Source: Burkholderiaceae bacterium 16 (lineage in GTDB: Bacteria > Pseudomonadota > Gammaproteobacteria > Burkholderiales > Burkholderiaceae). Taken from it: 64,000 bases of DNA. The stretch spans positions 186,001-250,000 of the forward strand of contig JYOD01000008.1 of NCBI GenBank assembly GCA_000955785.1, given 5' to 3'. The position numbers and the translations under genes were made by a program. Every line of letters begins with the position of its first letter. Position 1 is the first letter of the stretch. Positions 1-7,739 of this stretch are shown one piece after another. The notes under the pieces are model-generated. The model was not told where the DNA came from. It ran no database searches and worked only from the letters and a program-made list of their open reading frames with translations.

Positions 1-389
1 TTGCTTGCCTCCGACACGATGATCTTGCGCTTCGGGTCGCGCGTCTGCTGCACGCGCAGCGCGGCCGCCAGCACCTTGAACAGGTTGATCGACGTGGTAT
101 CTGTGACGACGATTTCATCCTCGCCGGCGCCCACCAGCGGCGCCAGCATATTGCCCAGGCGTTGCGGCAGCTCGAACCAGCCGGCGGTGTTCCAGCTGCG
201 GATCAGGCCCGTACCCCATTCCTCGCTCACCACGTCGGCGGCACGTGCCGCTGCGCTTCGCGGGCGGGCGCCCAGCGAGTTGCCGTCGAGGTAGATCACG
301 CCGTCCGGCAGTGCGAACTGTTCGCGCAGGCTGCGCAGCGGGTCCTGCTGGTCAAGAGCGAGGCATTGCTCGCGGGTCATTGCAGTCAT
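1..389 (-). CDS. kynU: Kynureninase, N-terminal part (cut by window edge)
   Basis: Kynureninase is a PLP enzyme that cleaves kynurenine to anthranilate and alanine in tryptophan catabolism. Only the first 129 codons are here; the rest lies beyond base 1. The translation starts [13 protein letters not shown] and contains [11 protein letters not shown], the signature near the N-terminus of kynureninases, then GTGLIRSWN and a DTTSINLFK segment typical of the cofactor-binding region. The start is the outer of two in-frame ATGs (389 and 380). It lies 35 bp downstream of kynB on the same strand, so both are probably co-transcribed, and the third gene of the usual set (kynA) may lie to the left, outside the window. 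Confidence 0.93.
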   Translation of the reverse strand, partial: MTAMTREQCLALDQQDPLRSLREQFALPDGVIYLDGNSLGARPRSAAARAADVVSEEWGTGLIRSWNTAGWFELPQRLGNMLAPLVGAGEDEIVVTDTTSINLFKVLAAALRVQQTRDPKRKIIVSEAS

Positions 390-424
390 GGGTGAGAGGT
401 TTCCTGGGGGGCGGTTCGGTAGGT

Positions 425-1081
425 TCAGGTCAGGCTGCGCAGCACGGCGCGTACCGGGCTCGCATCGAGTCCGGCAAAGCGCAGGGGCAGCGCGATCAGT
501 TCGTAGTCGGCTTCTGGCACCGCGTCGAGCACCAGTCCTTCAAGGATGGCGAGGCGATGGCGGCGCACCATGTTGTGCGCGTCCATGGTCTTGGATTCCT
601 GCGGGTCCAGCGAAGGCGTATCGATGCCGACCAGCGTGACGCCATGCGTGGCCAGCAGCGCGATGGTCTCTGGCGCGACCGCGCAGAAGCCGGGGTCCCA
701 CTGCGCCAGCGGAGCTTGCTGGTAAGTGCGCAGCAGTACCCGCGGCGGCACGCCCGCCAGGGCATGCCTTATATGGTGCGGTTCGACCAGCGGGCTGGCG
801 CCGATGCAATGGATCACCCGGCAAAGACCGAGATAGGGCGCCAGGTCCACGTCACCGATGGGCGCGCCGTCCGCGGCGTAGTGCAGCGGTGCATCTGCAT
901 GCGCGCCGGTGTGCGGCGACAGCGTGATGCGCCCGACATTGACCGGGCAGTGCGCGTCCATCTGCCAGGCGGCTTGCTGCTGGAAAGGCGTGTCTCCGGG
1001 CCACACAGGCGTGTCGGGCGAGAGCGGCGGGCTGATGTCCCACAGCTGGCGCTGGATGTCGGGGGCGGGGCGGTTTGTCAT
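425..1081 (-). CDS. kynB: Kynurenine formamidase (arylformamidase)
   Basis: Hydrolyses N-formylkynurenine to kynurenine and formate, the second step of tryptophan breakdown to anthranilate. The 218-residue length fits bacterial KynB. The cyclase-family metal motif [11 protein letters not shown] spans residues 57-67 and supplies the His/Asp metal ligands; the N-terminal [18 protein letters not shown] is also characteristic. It is the first gene of a leftward kynB-kynU unit and is transcribed away from the Lrp-type regulator at 1245, across a 163-bp gap that probably carries the control sites. No clear Shine-Dalgarno precedes the ATG. Confidence 0.95.
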   Translation of the reverse strand: MTNRPAPDIQRQLWDISPPLSPDTPVWPGDTPFQQQAAWQMDAHCPVNVGRITLSPHTGAHADAPLHYAADGAPIGDVDLAPYLGLCRVIHCIGASPLVEPHHIRHALAGVPPRVLLRTYQQAPLAQWDPGFCAVAPETIALLATHGVTLVGIDTPSLDPQESKTMDAHNMVRRHRLAILEGLVLDAVPEADYELIALPLRFAGLDASPVRAVLRSLT

Positions 1082-1244
1082 TGGGTGGCTGACGCCGGGG
1101 GCCGGCGTTCCGGTGCTCTACGTGGAGCGGATGACGGCATGATAGTCAATATTCTGGGCAAGAGGCTTGCTAATTGACCGGACTGTCGGTGCATATTTCG
1201 CATAGAATTTCATGAATGAATGAAGCCATGGAAGAATCTGCGAA

Positions 1245-1727
1245 ATGAACCTCGACCCCATCGATTTACGCATCCTGACCTGCCTGCAGGAGAACGGGCG
1301 CATCAGCAACCAGGACCTGGCCGACCGCGTGGCGCTGTCGCCTTCAGCCTGCTTGCGGCGGGTCCGGCTGCTGGAGGAGAGCGGGGTGATCGGCGGCTAC
1401 CGCGCCTGGTTCGATGCCGAAATGCTCGGCCTGGAGCTGGAAGCGATCGTGCAGGTGTCCATGCGCCCCGAAACGGAGGGATGGCACGACACGTTCAACG
1501 CAGCGGTGCAGTCCTGGCCCGAAGTGGTGTCGGCCTACATCATCACCGGCGACAGCAACTACATCCTGAAGGTGCAGGCGCGCAATCTCAAGCATTACTC
1601 GGATTTCATCGTCAACCGGCTCTATCGCACGCCCGGCGTGATGGATATCCGTTCGAACATCGTGCTGCAGAGGATCAAGACCGACGGGTCGCCGCTGGCG
1701 GTGATCAAGGGCGAGCCGTCGTCCTGA
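1245..1727 (+). CDS. kynR: Lrp/AsnC-family regulator of the kynurenine genes
   Basis: A 160-residue Lrp/AsnC regulator. The N-terminal winged helix-turn-helix (MNLDPIDLRILTCLQENGRI, then SNQDLADRVALSPSACLRRV) is followed by a RAM-type effector domain from about residue 65. It is divergent from kynBU, the arrangement described for KynR, an Lrp-type activator of kynurenine catabolism in Pseudomonas. The name rests on that context; the family assignment is certain. The 163-bp divergent region (1082-1244) includes a short ttcatgaa palindrome near 1208-1215. I could not define a convincing -35/-10 pair there. Confidence 0.9.
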   Translation: MNLDPIDLRILTCLQENGRISNQDLADRVALSPSACLRRVRLLEESGVIGGYRAWFDAEMLGLELEAIVQVSMRPETEGWHDTFNAAVQSWPEVVSAYIITGDSNYILKVQARNLKHYSDFIVNRLYRTPGVMDIRSNIVLQRIKTDGSPLAVIKGEPSS

Positions 1728-1746
1728 GCCGCCGCCCTGGCGCAAA

Positions 1747-2220
1747 TCAGCGCGACGTGTGCAGCGCGATCAGCCGGCGCAGGGTGTCCTTGAGCTGATC
1801 GCCTTGCAGCGGGCCGAAGTCGTCCAGCACCTGCTGCTCGTGCGCGGCGGCTTGCTCGAGCAGTGCGCGGGCGCGGGCGCGGCCGCGCGGGGTGATTGAG
1901 ACCAGCGCATGCCGGCGGTCGTCCGCGCCGTTGCGGCGCGCGACAAGGCCGCTGGCGGCCATGCGGTCGATCAGCTTGGTCAGGGTGGGTTGCTTGGTCA
2001 GCGTGATGTCGGCCAGCGCGCCGATGGTGCAATCCGGCCGGTCGGCCAGCGTGGCGAGCACGCGCCATTCGGGCACGGAGAAGCCCGCCGCTTCCACCTG
2101 CCGGTGGAATTCGCCGGACACAAGGTAACTGGCCCGCGCCAGCAGATAAGGCAGGTAGCCGTCGACAAAAGCGGGCTTGGGCGAATCCGTCATGGCTGCG
2201 ATGGCCTTGTGCGCCTGCAT
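1747..2220 (-). CDS. MarR-family transcriptional regulator
   Basis: A 157-residue winged-helix regulator. TIGALADITLTKQPTLTKLIDRMAASG is the recognition-helix region and NGADDRRHALVSITPRGRA is the classic MarR wing (DxR followed by the T.xG turn). It begins one base after the flavin reductase stop, so the two form a leftward operon. The regulator probably controls the divergent catabolic genes starting at 2934; MarR proteins repress pyridine-type catabolic clusters in other betaproteobacteria (picolinate PicR). An internal ATG at 2193 is an alternative start with a better-spaced AAGG. Confidence 0.88.
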   Translation of the reverse strand: MQAHKAIAAMTDSPKPAFVDGYLPYLLARASYLVSGEFHRQVEAAGFSVPEWRVLATLADRPDCTIGALADITLTKQPTLTKLIDRMAASGLVARRNGADDRRHALVSITPRGRARARALLEQAAAHEQQVLDDFGPLQGDQLKDTLRRLIALHTSR

Positions 2221-2221
2221 T

Positions 2222-2764
2222 TCAGTCCGTCAGCGGGCGGGTGGTGGCAAAGCGGCCGTCGTGGAACACCAGCGGGTTGCCCGCGTTGTCGTGCACGCCG
2301 CAACGTTCCACCTCGCCCACGAAGATGACGTGGTCGCCCTCGTCGTAGCGGCTGCGGTTGTGGCATTCGAACCAGGCCAGCGCATTGGCCAGGATCGGCA
2401 GGCCGGTTTCGGAGAGGCGGTAGTCGACACCGGCGAAGCGGTCGCCCTTGAGCGTGGCGAAGCGCTGGCACAGATCGAGTTGCGATGCCGACAGCACATT
2501 GATGATGTAGTGCGAACCGTCGCGGAACATCGGCAGGCTGTTGGCGCGCGTGGCCATGCTCCACAGTACCAGCGGCGGATCGAGCGAGACCGAGTTGAAC
2601 GAACTGGCGGTGATGCCCACGAACGGCGCACCCGGCGGCGAGCCGGGGCCCGCGCGGGTGGTGATGACCGTCACGCCGGTGGCGAACTGGGACAGCGCGC
2701 GCCGGAAGTGCAGCGTATCGAAATCGGGAGAGGCGGCCTTGCCGGAGGCCTCAGGCATGCCCAT
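2222..2764 (-). CDS. Flavin reductase (FMN-binding split barrel), probably a monooxygenase partner
   Basis: A short-chain NAD(P)H:flavin oxidoreductase of the HpaC/NtaB split-barrel family, about 180 residues. Family features are FRRALSQFATGVTVITTR, FVGITASSFNSVSLDPPLVLWS, and GDHVIFVGEVERC near the C-terminus. Such enzymes supply free reduced flavin to a partner monooxygenase. The preferred start is the ATG at 2764, which has GGAG eight bases upstream; an ATG at 2788 would add eight residues but has no Shine-Dalgarno and sits inside a palindrome. It forms an operon with the MarR gene and diverges from the NicX-like operon. The acyl-CoA-dehydrogenase-fold protein at 4931 is the likeliest oxygenase partner. 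Confidence 0.88.
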   Translation of the reverse strand: MGMPEASGKAASPDFDTLHFRRALSQFATGVTVITTRAGPGSPPGAPFVGITASSFNSVSLDPPLVLWSMATRANSLPMFRDGSHYIINVLSASQLDLCQRFATLKGDRFAGVDYRLSETGLPILANALAWFECHNRSRYDEGDHVIFVGEVERCGVHDNAGNPLVFHDGRFATTRPLTD

Positions 2765-2786
2765 CGTGCGGGCTCCACTGGGATCC

Positions 2787-2798
2787 ATGAAATTTCAT
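2787..2798. promoter_or_regulatory. Perfect 12-bp palindrome ATGAAATTTCAT, operator candidate
   Basis: ATGAAATTTCAT is its own reverse complement. It sits in the only AT-rich part of the divergent gap between the flavin reductase/MarR operon and the NicX-like operon, just upstream of the preferred reductase start, next to tatatt/tattat sequences that could serve as -10 elements. Position and symmetry fit a MarR operator controlling both directions. The binding protein is inference. Confidence 0.45.
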
Positions 2799-2933
2799 AT
2801 ATTATTTGCGCCAGCGACAAGAATCACAAGCACAAGCTAATGCGCCCGGCGGGCGGCATCGGTGGACAGACCCACCAAGACTGCCGCCGGGATCATGCCA
2901 AGACCACGGCAGGATCGCACCAGGAGGAGACAA

Positions 2934-4022
2934 ATGCTCATCGAGCAAATCGAGCACCGCTGGCTAGCGGCTTTTCGGCGCACCCTTGCACTGTGCGCCC
3001 TGACCGCCCAGGAAGTGGTTGGGATTGTAACGGAGTCCCAATCCCGACGCGTCAATGTGGAGTTGGCTGAACTGGCCGTGCAATCGCTCGGCGCCACGCC
3101 GGTGCGCCTCCGGGTACCGTCCCCGGCGCTTCAGGCGCCGGCGCCGGTGCGTTCCACCGGGGCCAGCGACGCCCTGCAGCAGCTGGCACCCGTGGTAGCC
3201 GCCTTGCAGCGCTGCCACCTGGTGATCGATTGCACCGTGGAGGGCCTGCTCCATGCGCCCGAACTGCCCCTGATCCTGAAAGGCGCCGACGGCATCGTGC
3301 CGCGCCTGTTGATGGTCAGCAACGAACACCCCGAAATCCTGGAGCGCTGCCTGCCCGATCCCGCGCTGGAGGGCAGCGTGCGCGCCGCGATGAAGCGGCT
3401 GCGCGGCGCGCGCGAGATGCGCGTGCACTCGGCGGCAGGCACCGAGTTGCGCGTCGGCCTGGCAAGCGCGCGCGTGGGCGGTGTCTGGGGCTACTGCAAC
3501 AAGCCGGGCCAGGTCGCGCACTGGCCGGGCGGCCTTTGCCTGGCATTCCCCGCAGGCGGGCAGGTCAACGGCACCCTGGTGCTGGCGCCAGGCGACGTCA
3601 ACCTGACCTTCAAGACCTACCTGCGCGACACCATCGTCTGCCATATCGAGGATGACTACATGGTCGGCATCGAAGGGCAGGGCATGGACGCCGACATGAT
3701 GCGCGGCTACTACGCGGCCTGGGCCGACCGCGAAGGCACGCGCGATGCCTACGCGGTCTCGCATGTTGGCTGGGGCCTGAACCCGCAGGCCCGCTGGGAT
3801 GCCATGACCTTCTATGACAAGCGCGACTGCAACGGGACAGAGTTGCGCGCCTTCGCCGGCAACTTTCTCTATTCCACCGGCGCCAACGAGGTGGCCGGCC
3901 GCCATACGCTGGGCCACTTCGACCTGCCGCTGCGCAACTGCACGATCACGCTCGACGGCGCGAGCGAGGTCGACGAGGGCCGGCTTGCCGGTCCAAGCCC
4001 ATCCACCAAGGCGGATGCATGA
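2934..4022 (+). CDS. NicX-like 2,5-dihydroxypyridine 5,6-dioxygenase family protein
   Basis: A 362-residue member of the NicX/leucyl-aminopeptidase-like family. NicX opens 2,5-dihydroxypyridine to N-formylmaleamate using a mononuclear iron. Candidate ligands are His277 (SHVGWGLNP), His328 and Asp330 (GHFDLPL); their spacing matches the His/His/Asp set I recall for Pseudomonas NicX (350 residues). The ATG at 2934 follows a strong AGGAGGAG; the open frame extends upstream but without a better start. It overlaps the next gene by ATGA, so the two are translationally coupled, and the next gene is an alpha/beta hydrolase, mirroring nicX-nicD. The real substrate may differ, because no maleamate amidase or maleate isomerase is nearby. 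Confidence 0.78.
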   Translation: MLIEQIEHRWLAAFRRTLALCALTAQEVVGIVTESQSRRVNVELAELAVQSLGATPVRLRVPSPALQAPAPVRSTGASDALQQLAPVVAALQRCHLVIDCTVEGLLHAPELPLILKGADGIVPRLLMVSNEHPEILERCLPDPALEGSVRAAMKRLRGAREMRVHSAAGTELRVGLASARVGGVWGYCNKPGQVAHWPGGLCLAFPAGGQVNGTLVLAPGDVNLTFKTYLRDTIVCHIEDDYMVGIEGQGMDADMMRGYYAAWADREGTRDAYAVSHVGWGLNPQARWDAMTFYDKRDCNGTELRAFAGNFLYSTGANEVAGRHTLGHFDLPLRNCTITLDGASEVDEGRLAGPSPSTKADA

Positions 4023-4846
4023 GCATGAACGCAAACACGAACCTCCAGATTTTCCCCAATGGCGTTGCCTTGGTCGCACAGGGCACAGGGCCGGTAGCCG
4101 TCTTGATGCTGCATGGCATCGGCGGAGGCAAGGCAGCGTGGCCGGCACAACTCGATGCGCTGTCGCAGGCGGGTTATCGCGCGGTAGCGTGGGACATGCC
4201 CGGCTATGGCGATAGCGCCCTGATCGCGCCTTACGATTTTGCCGGGCTGGCGCAAGCCTTGCGGCCGGTACTCCAGGCCGAGCGCGATGCCGGCAGGCGC
4301 GTCGTGCTGCTGGGCCACAGCATGGGCGGCATGGTGGCGCAGGAAGCTTACGCAGCCATGCCCGGCCTGATCGACGGCATGGTGTTGTCCGGTACCTCGC
4401 CCGCGTTCGGCAAGGCCGACGGGCAGTGGCAGCGCGATTTCGTTGCAGCGCGCACGGCACCGCTCGATGCCGGCAAGACGATGGCGCAGATGGCGGCCGG
4501 ACTGGTGCGCGCGATGGTCGCGCCGGATGCCGATGCGCAGGCGGTGGCGTTCGCGGCCAGCGTGATGGCAGCGGTACCGCCCGACACCTATCGCGCCGCG
4601 CTGGAGGCGCTGGTGCGTTTCGACCGGCGCGAAATGCTCGCGCGCATCGGCGTGCCGGTGCTGGCGCTGGCGGGCGAGCACGATGCCAATGCGGCACCGG
4701 CCGTGATGGAGCGCATGGCGCAGAAGATCGCCGGCGCCGAGTACCTGTGCCTGCCGGGCGTGGGGCACCTGGCCTGCATGGAGCGGCCGGCGGATTTCAA
4801 TACCGCCGTGCTGGGCTTCCTCAGCCGGCATTTCCCCGCGCGCTGA
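4019..4846 (+). CDS. Alpha/beta hydrolase, NicD-like (N-formylmaleamate deformylase candidate)
   Basis: A 275-residue alpha/beta-hydrolase. The oxyanion-hole strand is VAVLMLHGIGGGKAAW, the nucleophile elbow GHSMGG puts Ser101 in place, and Asp222 (GEHDANAA) with His250 (GVGHLACMERP) completes a probable triad. Its start overlaps the NicX-like stop (ATGA), so it should act on that enzyme's product. In nicotinate and picolinate catabolism the equivalent hydrolase removes formate from N-formylmaleamate. General hydrolases such as 3-oxoadipate enol-lactonase share the fold, so substrate assignment rests on context. Confidence 0.72.
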   Translation: MSMNANTNLQIFPNGVALVAQGTGPVAVLMLHGIGGGKAAWPAQLDALSQAGYRAVAWDMPGYGDSALIAPYDFAGLAQALRPVLQAERDAGRRVVLLGHSMGGMVAQEAYAAMPGLIDGMVLSGTSPAFGKADGQWQRDFVAARTAPLDAGKTMAQMAAGLVRAMVAPDADAQAVAFAASVMAAVPPDTYRAALEALVRFDRREMLARIGVPVLALAGEHDANAAPAVMERMAQKIAGAEYLCLPGVGHLACMERPADFNTAVLGFLSRHFPAR

Positions 4847-4930
4847 AATACGGCGCCGCCGGTCAGCGAGCACAGAAAAATACCAACGAGGCATCGCCGC
4901 GTGCAAGCGGCGCCCTGGGAGACAACGAAC

Positions 4931-6175
4931 ATGCCACTGGACTTCATCCCTGCCGTCGGCAGCGCCGATTTCACCGAAACGCAGGCGCGCCTGCTGACAC
5001 TGGCCAACCGGCTGGGCCGCGAACGCTTTGCCCCGCGCGCGGCGCAGTGGGACCGCGAGGCCAGCTTCCCCTTTGCCAACTACGACGACCTGCGCGAAGC
5101 CGGGCTGCTGGCCTTGTGCGTGCCGCGTGAGTTCGGCGGCGAGGGCGCGGACTTTGCCACCTATTGCATGGTGGGCGCGGAGATCGGCCGCTTCTGCGGC
5201 GCCACCGCGCTGACCTACAACATGCATATCTGCTCCACCATGTGGACCGGCATGCTGGCCGACGGCATCGCCATGACGCCTGGGCAGCGTGCCGAACACG
5301 AGGCGCGGCGGGAACTGCATTTCGCCCGCGTGGTCAGCGACGGCGCGATCTATGCCCAGCCCTTCTCCGAAGGCTCGGCCGCTGCCGCCGGGCGCGCGCC
5401 GTTCGGCACCAGCGCGCGCAAGGTGGAAGGCGGCTGGGTGCTCAATGGCCGCAAGATCTTCGCCTCGCTGTCGGGCGCGGCGGACTACTACGGCATCCTC
5501 TGCACGGAGGAGTGCGCGGACCATTCGCCGGATATGCGCGACACGCTCTATATCGCGGTGCCGGGCAATGCCGAAGGCCTTACCGTGACCGGCGAGTGGG
5601 ACCCGATGGGCATGCGCGGCACGGTGTCGCGCACGCTGCTGCTCAAGGATGTGTTCGTCGCCGACCAGGAGCAGCTGATGCCGCGTGGCGTCTACTACAA
5701 GGCCGCGCAGACCTGGCCGGCGATGTTCTTCACGCTCTCGCCCACCTATCTCGGCGTGGCGCAGGCCGCCTACGATTTCACCGTGCAGTACCTGCGCGGC
5801 GAAGTGCCGGGCCAGCCGCCGGTGAAGCGCCGCATGTATCCCACCAAGCAGATCGCGGTGGCGCAGATGCGTATCCAGCTCGAGAACATGCGCTCGATCT
5901 TCTGGCGCGTGATTCACGAAGCCTGCGCCAGTCCGTCCAAGGATGCGCGCATGCGCCTGTACGCCGCCCACTACACGGTGATGGAAGGCGCCAACGATAT
6001 CGCCCGGCTGGCGATCCGCACCTGCGGCGGCCAGTCCATGCTCAAGGACCTGCCGCTGGAGCGCCTCTATCGCGATTCGCGCTGCGGCGCGCTGATGCTG
6101 CCCTGGACCGCGGAGCTGATCATGGACCGCATGGGCCGCGAGACGCTCTACGAAGCGGGTGAGCGCGACGAATGA
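4931..6175 (+). CDS. Acyl-CoA dehydrogenase-fold flavoprotein without the catalytic Glu; possible monooxygenase
   Basis: A 414-residue protein with the full acyl-CoA dehydrogenase fold: N-terminal helical domain (LREAGLLALCVPREFGGEGA, about 54-73), middle beta domain (WVLNGRKIFASLSGAADYYG, 169-188) and C-terminal helices. At the usual catalytic site (YRDxRxxxIYEGT in MCAD) it reads YRDSRCGALMLPWT (380-393), with Leu/Pro in place of Glu. The alternative base position used by isovaleryl-CoA dehydrogenase aligns with Met265. Flavin monooxygenases of the DszC type share the fold and lack this base. With the flavin reductase in the divergent operon, an oxygenase role is plausible. The start at 4931 is preferred over 4901 (GGGAGAC upstream). 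Its stop overlaps the ligase start. Confidence 0.7.
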   Translation: MPLDFIPAVGSADFTETQARLLTLANRLGRERFAPRAAQWDREASFPFANYDDLREAGLLALCVPREFGGEGADFATYCMVGAEIGRFCGATALTYNMHICSTMWTGMLADGIAMTPGQRAEHEARRELHFARVVSDGAIYAQPFSEGSAAAAGRAPFGTSARKVEGGWVLNGRKIFASLSGAADYYGILCTEECADHSPDMRDTLYIAVPGNAEGLTVTGEWDPMGMRGTVSRTLLLKDVFVADQEQLMPRGVYYKAAQTWPAMFFTLSPTYLGVAQAAYDFTVQYLRGEVPGQPPVKRRMYPTKQIAVAQMRIQLENMRSIFWRVIHEACASPSKDARMRLYAAHYTVMEGANDIARLAIRTCGGQSMLKDLPLERLYRDSRCGALMLPWTAELIMDRMGRETLYEAGERDE

Positions 6176-7713
6176 GCGAGCGTGCCGACCGGCTCTTCGC
6201 CGGCACCCCGGATCCGGGCGCCTTGCTGCGCGCGCTGCATGCGCACGTGAGTGCCGCACCGCAGCGTCCGGCGCTGCATAGCCTGGGCCGCACCATCAGC
6301 TATGGCAAGCTGTGGCGGCGCGTGGAGCGCGCATGCGCCCACCTGGCCGGCACCTGGGGCGTGCGGCCGGGCGATCGTGTGGCCACGCTGTGCCTGAACC
6401 ATGATCTGCAACTCGCGCTGCTGTTCGCGTGCGCCAGGCTCGGGGCCATCTTCGTGCCGCTGAATTTTCGCCTGGCAGTGCCGGAGTTGAGCGCTATCGC
6501 CGCGCATGCGGGCATTCGCATGCTGTTCCACGACGCTCCGCACGCGCAGGCCGCGGCGGAGGTGGCGGCAGCTGCCATGCACGCGCCCATCGACAGCCTG
6601 ATCGACCGGCCGGCAGCGCTGGACACGCGGTTGCCGCAGCCATCGCAGCCGCCCGGGCAGGCACCGCTGCTGCTGGTCTACACCTCCGGCTCCACGGGCC
6701 AGCCCAAGGGCGCGCTGCATACGCAGGCTGGCCTGCTGGCCAACGCCCGCGCGAGCTGGTGGGCGCACGGCATGACGCAGGACGACCATATCTTGTCGGT
6801 GCTGCCGCTGTTCCATGTGGGCGGCCTTTGCATCCAGACCTTGCCGGCGCTGCTGGCCGGGGCGCAGGTGACGCTGCACCAGCGCTTCGCGCCGGATGCC
6901 TGGCTCGCTGCACTGGCGCAGACGCGCGCCACGTTGGCGCTGATGGTGCCGGCCACGCTGCGCGCGGTGCTCGAGCATCCCGGCTGGCCGCAGGCGGATC
7001 TGTCCTCGCTGCGCGGCGTGATGGCGGGCTCTTCGCCCATTCCCCGCGCGTACATCGATGCCTTTCACGCGCGCGGCGTTCCGCTGGGGCAGGTCTACGG
7101 CGCTACTGAAACGGGACCGGTATCGGTCGTCCTGCGCCTGGACCAGGCCATGGCGCGGCCGGGCTACGCAGGCTGGCCGCAGCCGGAAGTGCGGGTGCGG
7201 CTGGCCGGCGCGGATGGCACCGAGGTGGCCGATGGCGAAGTCGGCGAACTCTGGCTGGCCGGCGCAAACCTGATGCAGGGCTACTGGCGGCAGCCGGACC
7301 ATCCGGACTTCCGTGACGGCTGGTTCCACTCCGGCGATCTCGCCCATCGCAATGCCGACGGGTGCATCGAAGTGGTCGGGCGCAGCAAGGACATGATCAT
7401 CTCCGGCGGCGAGAACATCTATCCGGCCGAGATCGAGAACGTGCTGCTGGGCCTGCCCGGCGTGCAGGACTGCGCGGTGGTCGGCCTGCCCGATCCGCGC
7501 TGGGGCGAAGTGCCGGTCGCGGTCGTGGTGCCGGCCGCGGGGGCGGACCGCGCCGCGCTGGCGCATGAGGCGCTGCGCGAAACGCTGGCCTTGTCCATTG
7601 CGCGCTTCAAGCTGCCGCGGCGGGTGGTGCTGCTCGACAGCCTGCCCAAGAGCGCGCTGGGCAAGGTCCTCAAGCCGCAATTGCGGGCCATGTTGGCAAT
7701 GTCGTCCGGCTGA
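6172..7713 (+). CDS. AMP-forming acyl-CoA ligase
   Basis: A 513-residue ANL-superfamily ligase that activates a carboxylic acid to its CoA thioester through an acyl-adenylate. The P-loop LLVYTSGSTGQPKG is at about 167-180, followed by VYGATETGPVS (adenine/acyl pocket), WFHSGDLAH, GRSKDMIISGGENIYPAEIE (hinge), and the C-terminal catalytic lysine in LPKSALGKVLK. It is the last gene of the rightward unit, overlapping the preceding stop by ATGA. It may activate the cluster's substrate or a ring-cleavage product. A ligase is not part of the textbook maleamate route, so the pathway here is probably a variant. Confidence 0.85.
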   Translation: MSERADRLFAGTPDPGALLRALHAHVSAAPQRPALHSLGRTISYGKLWRRVERACAHLAGTWGVRPGDRVATLCLNHDLQLALLFACARLGAIFVPLNFRLAVPELSAIAAHAGIRMLFHDAPHAQAAAEVAAAAMHAPIDSLIDRPAALDTRLPQPSQPPGQAPLLLVYTSGSTGQPKGALHTQAGLLANARASWWAHGMTQDDHILSVLPLFHVGGLCIQTLPALLAGAQVTLHQRFAPDAWLAALAQTRATLALMVPATLRAVLEHPGWPQADLSSLRGVMAGSSPIPRAYIDAFHARGVPLGQVYGATETGPVSVVLRLDQAMARPGYAGWPQPEVRVRLAGADGTEVADGEVGELWLAGANLMQGYWRQPDHPDFRDGWFHSGDLAHRNADGCIEVVGRSKDMIISGGENIYPAEIENVLLGLPGVQDCAVVGLPDPRWGEVPVAVVVPAAGADRAALAHEALRETLALSIARFKLPRRVVLLDSLPKSALGKVLKPQLRAMLAMSSG

Positions 7714-7737
7714 CGCGCGCCAGGCTGCGCGCGCGTC
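7712..7737. terminator. Hairpin between convergent genes
   Basis: Nine-base arms gacgcgcgc and gcgcgcgtc flank an 8-base loop immediately after the ligase stop and just before the LysR stop. There is no T-tract, so it may be a weak or factor-dependent terminator for both directions. Confidence 0.4.
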
Positions 7738-7739
7738 TG

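Noticed and set aside
2862..2933. 24-codon upstream extension of the NicX-like gene
   Set aside because: Arg/Pro-rich and lacks a ribosome site; AGGAGGAG points to 2934.
3869..6259. 796-codon open frame on the minus strand
   Set aside because: Shadow of the NicX-like, hydrolase and ACAD-fold genes, rich in His/Arg/Ala as expected for GC-rich antisense.
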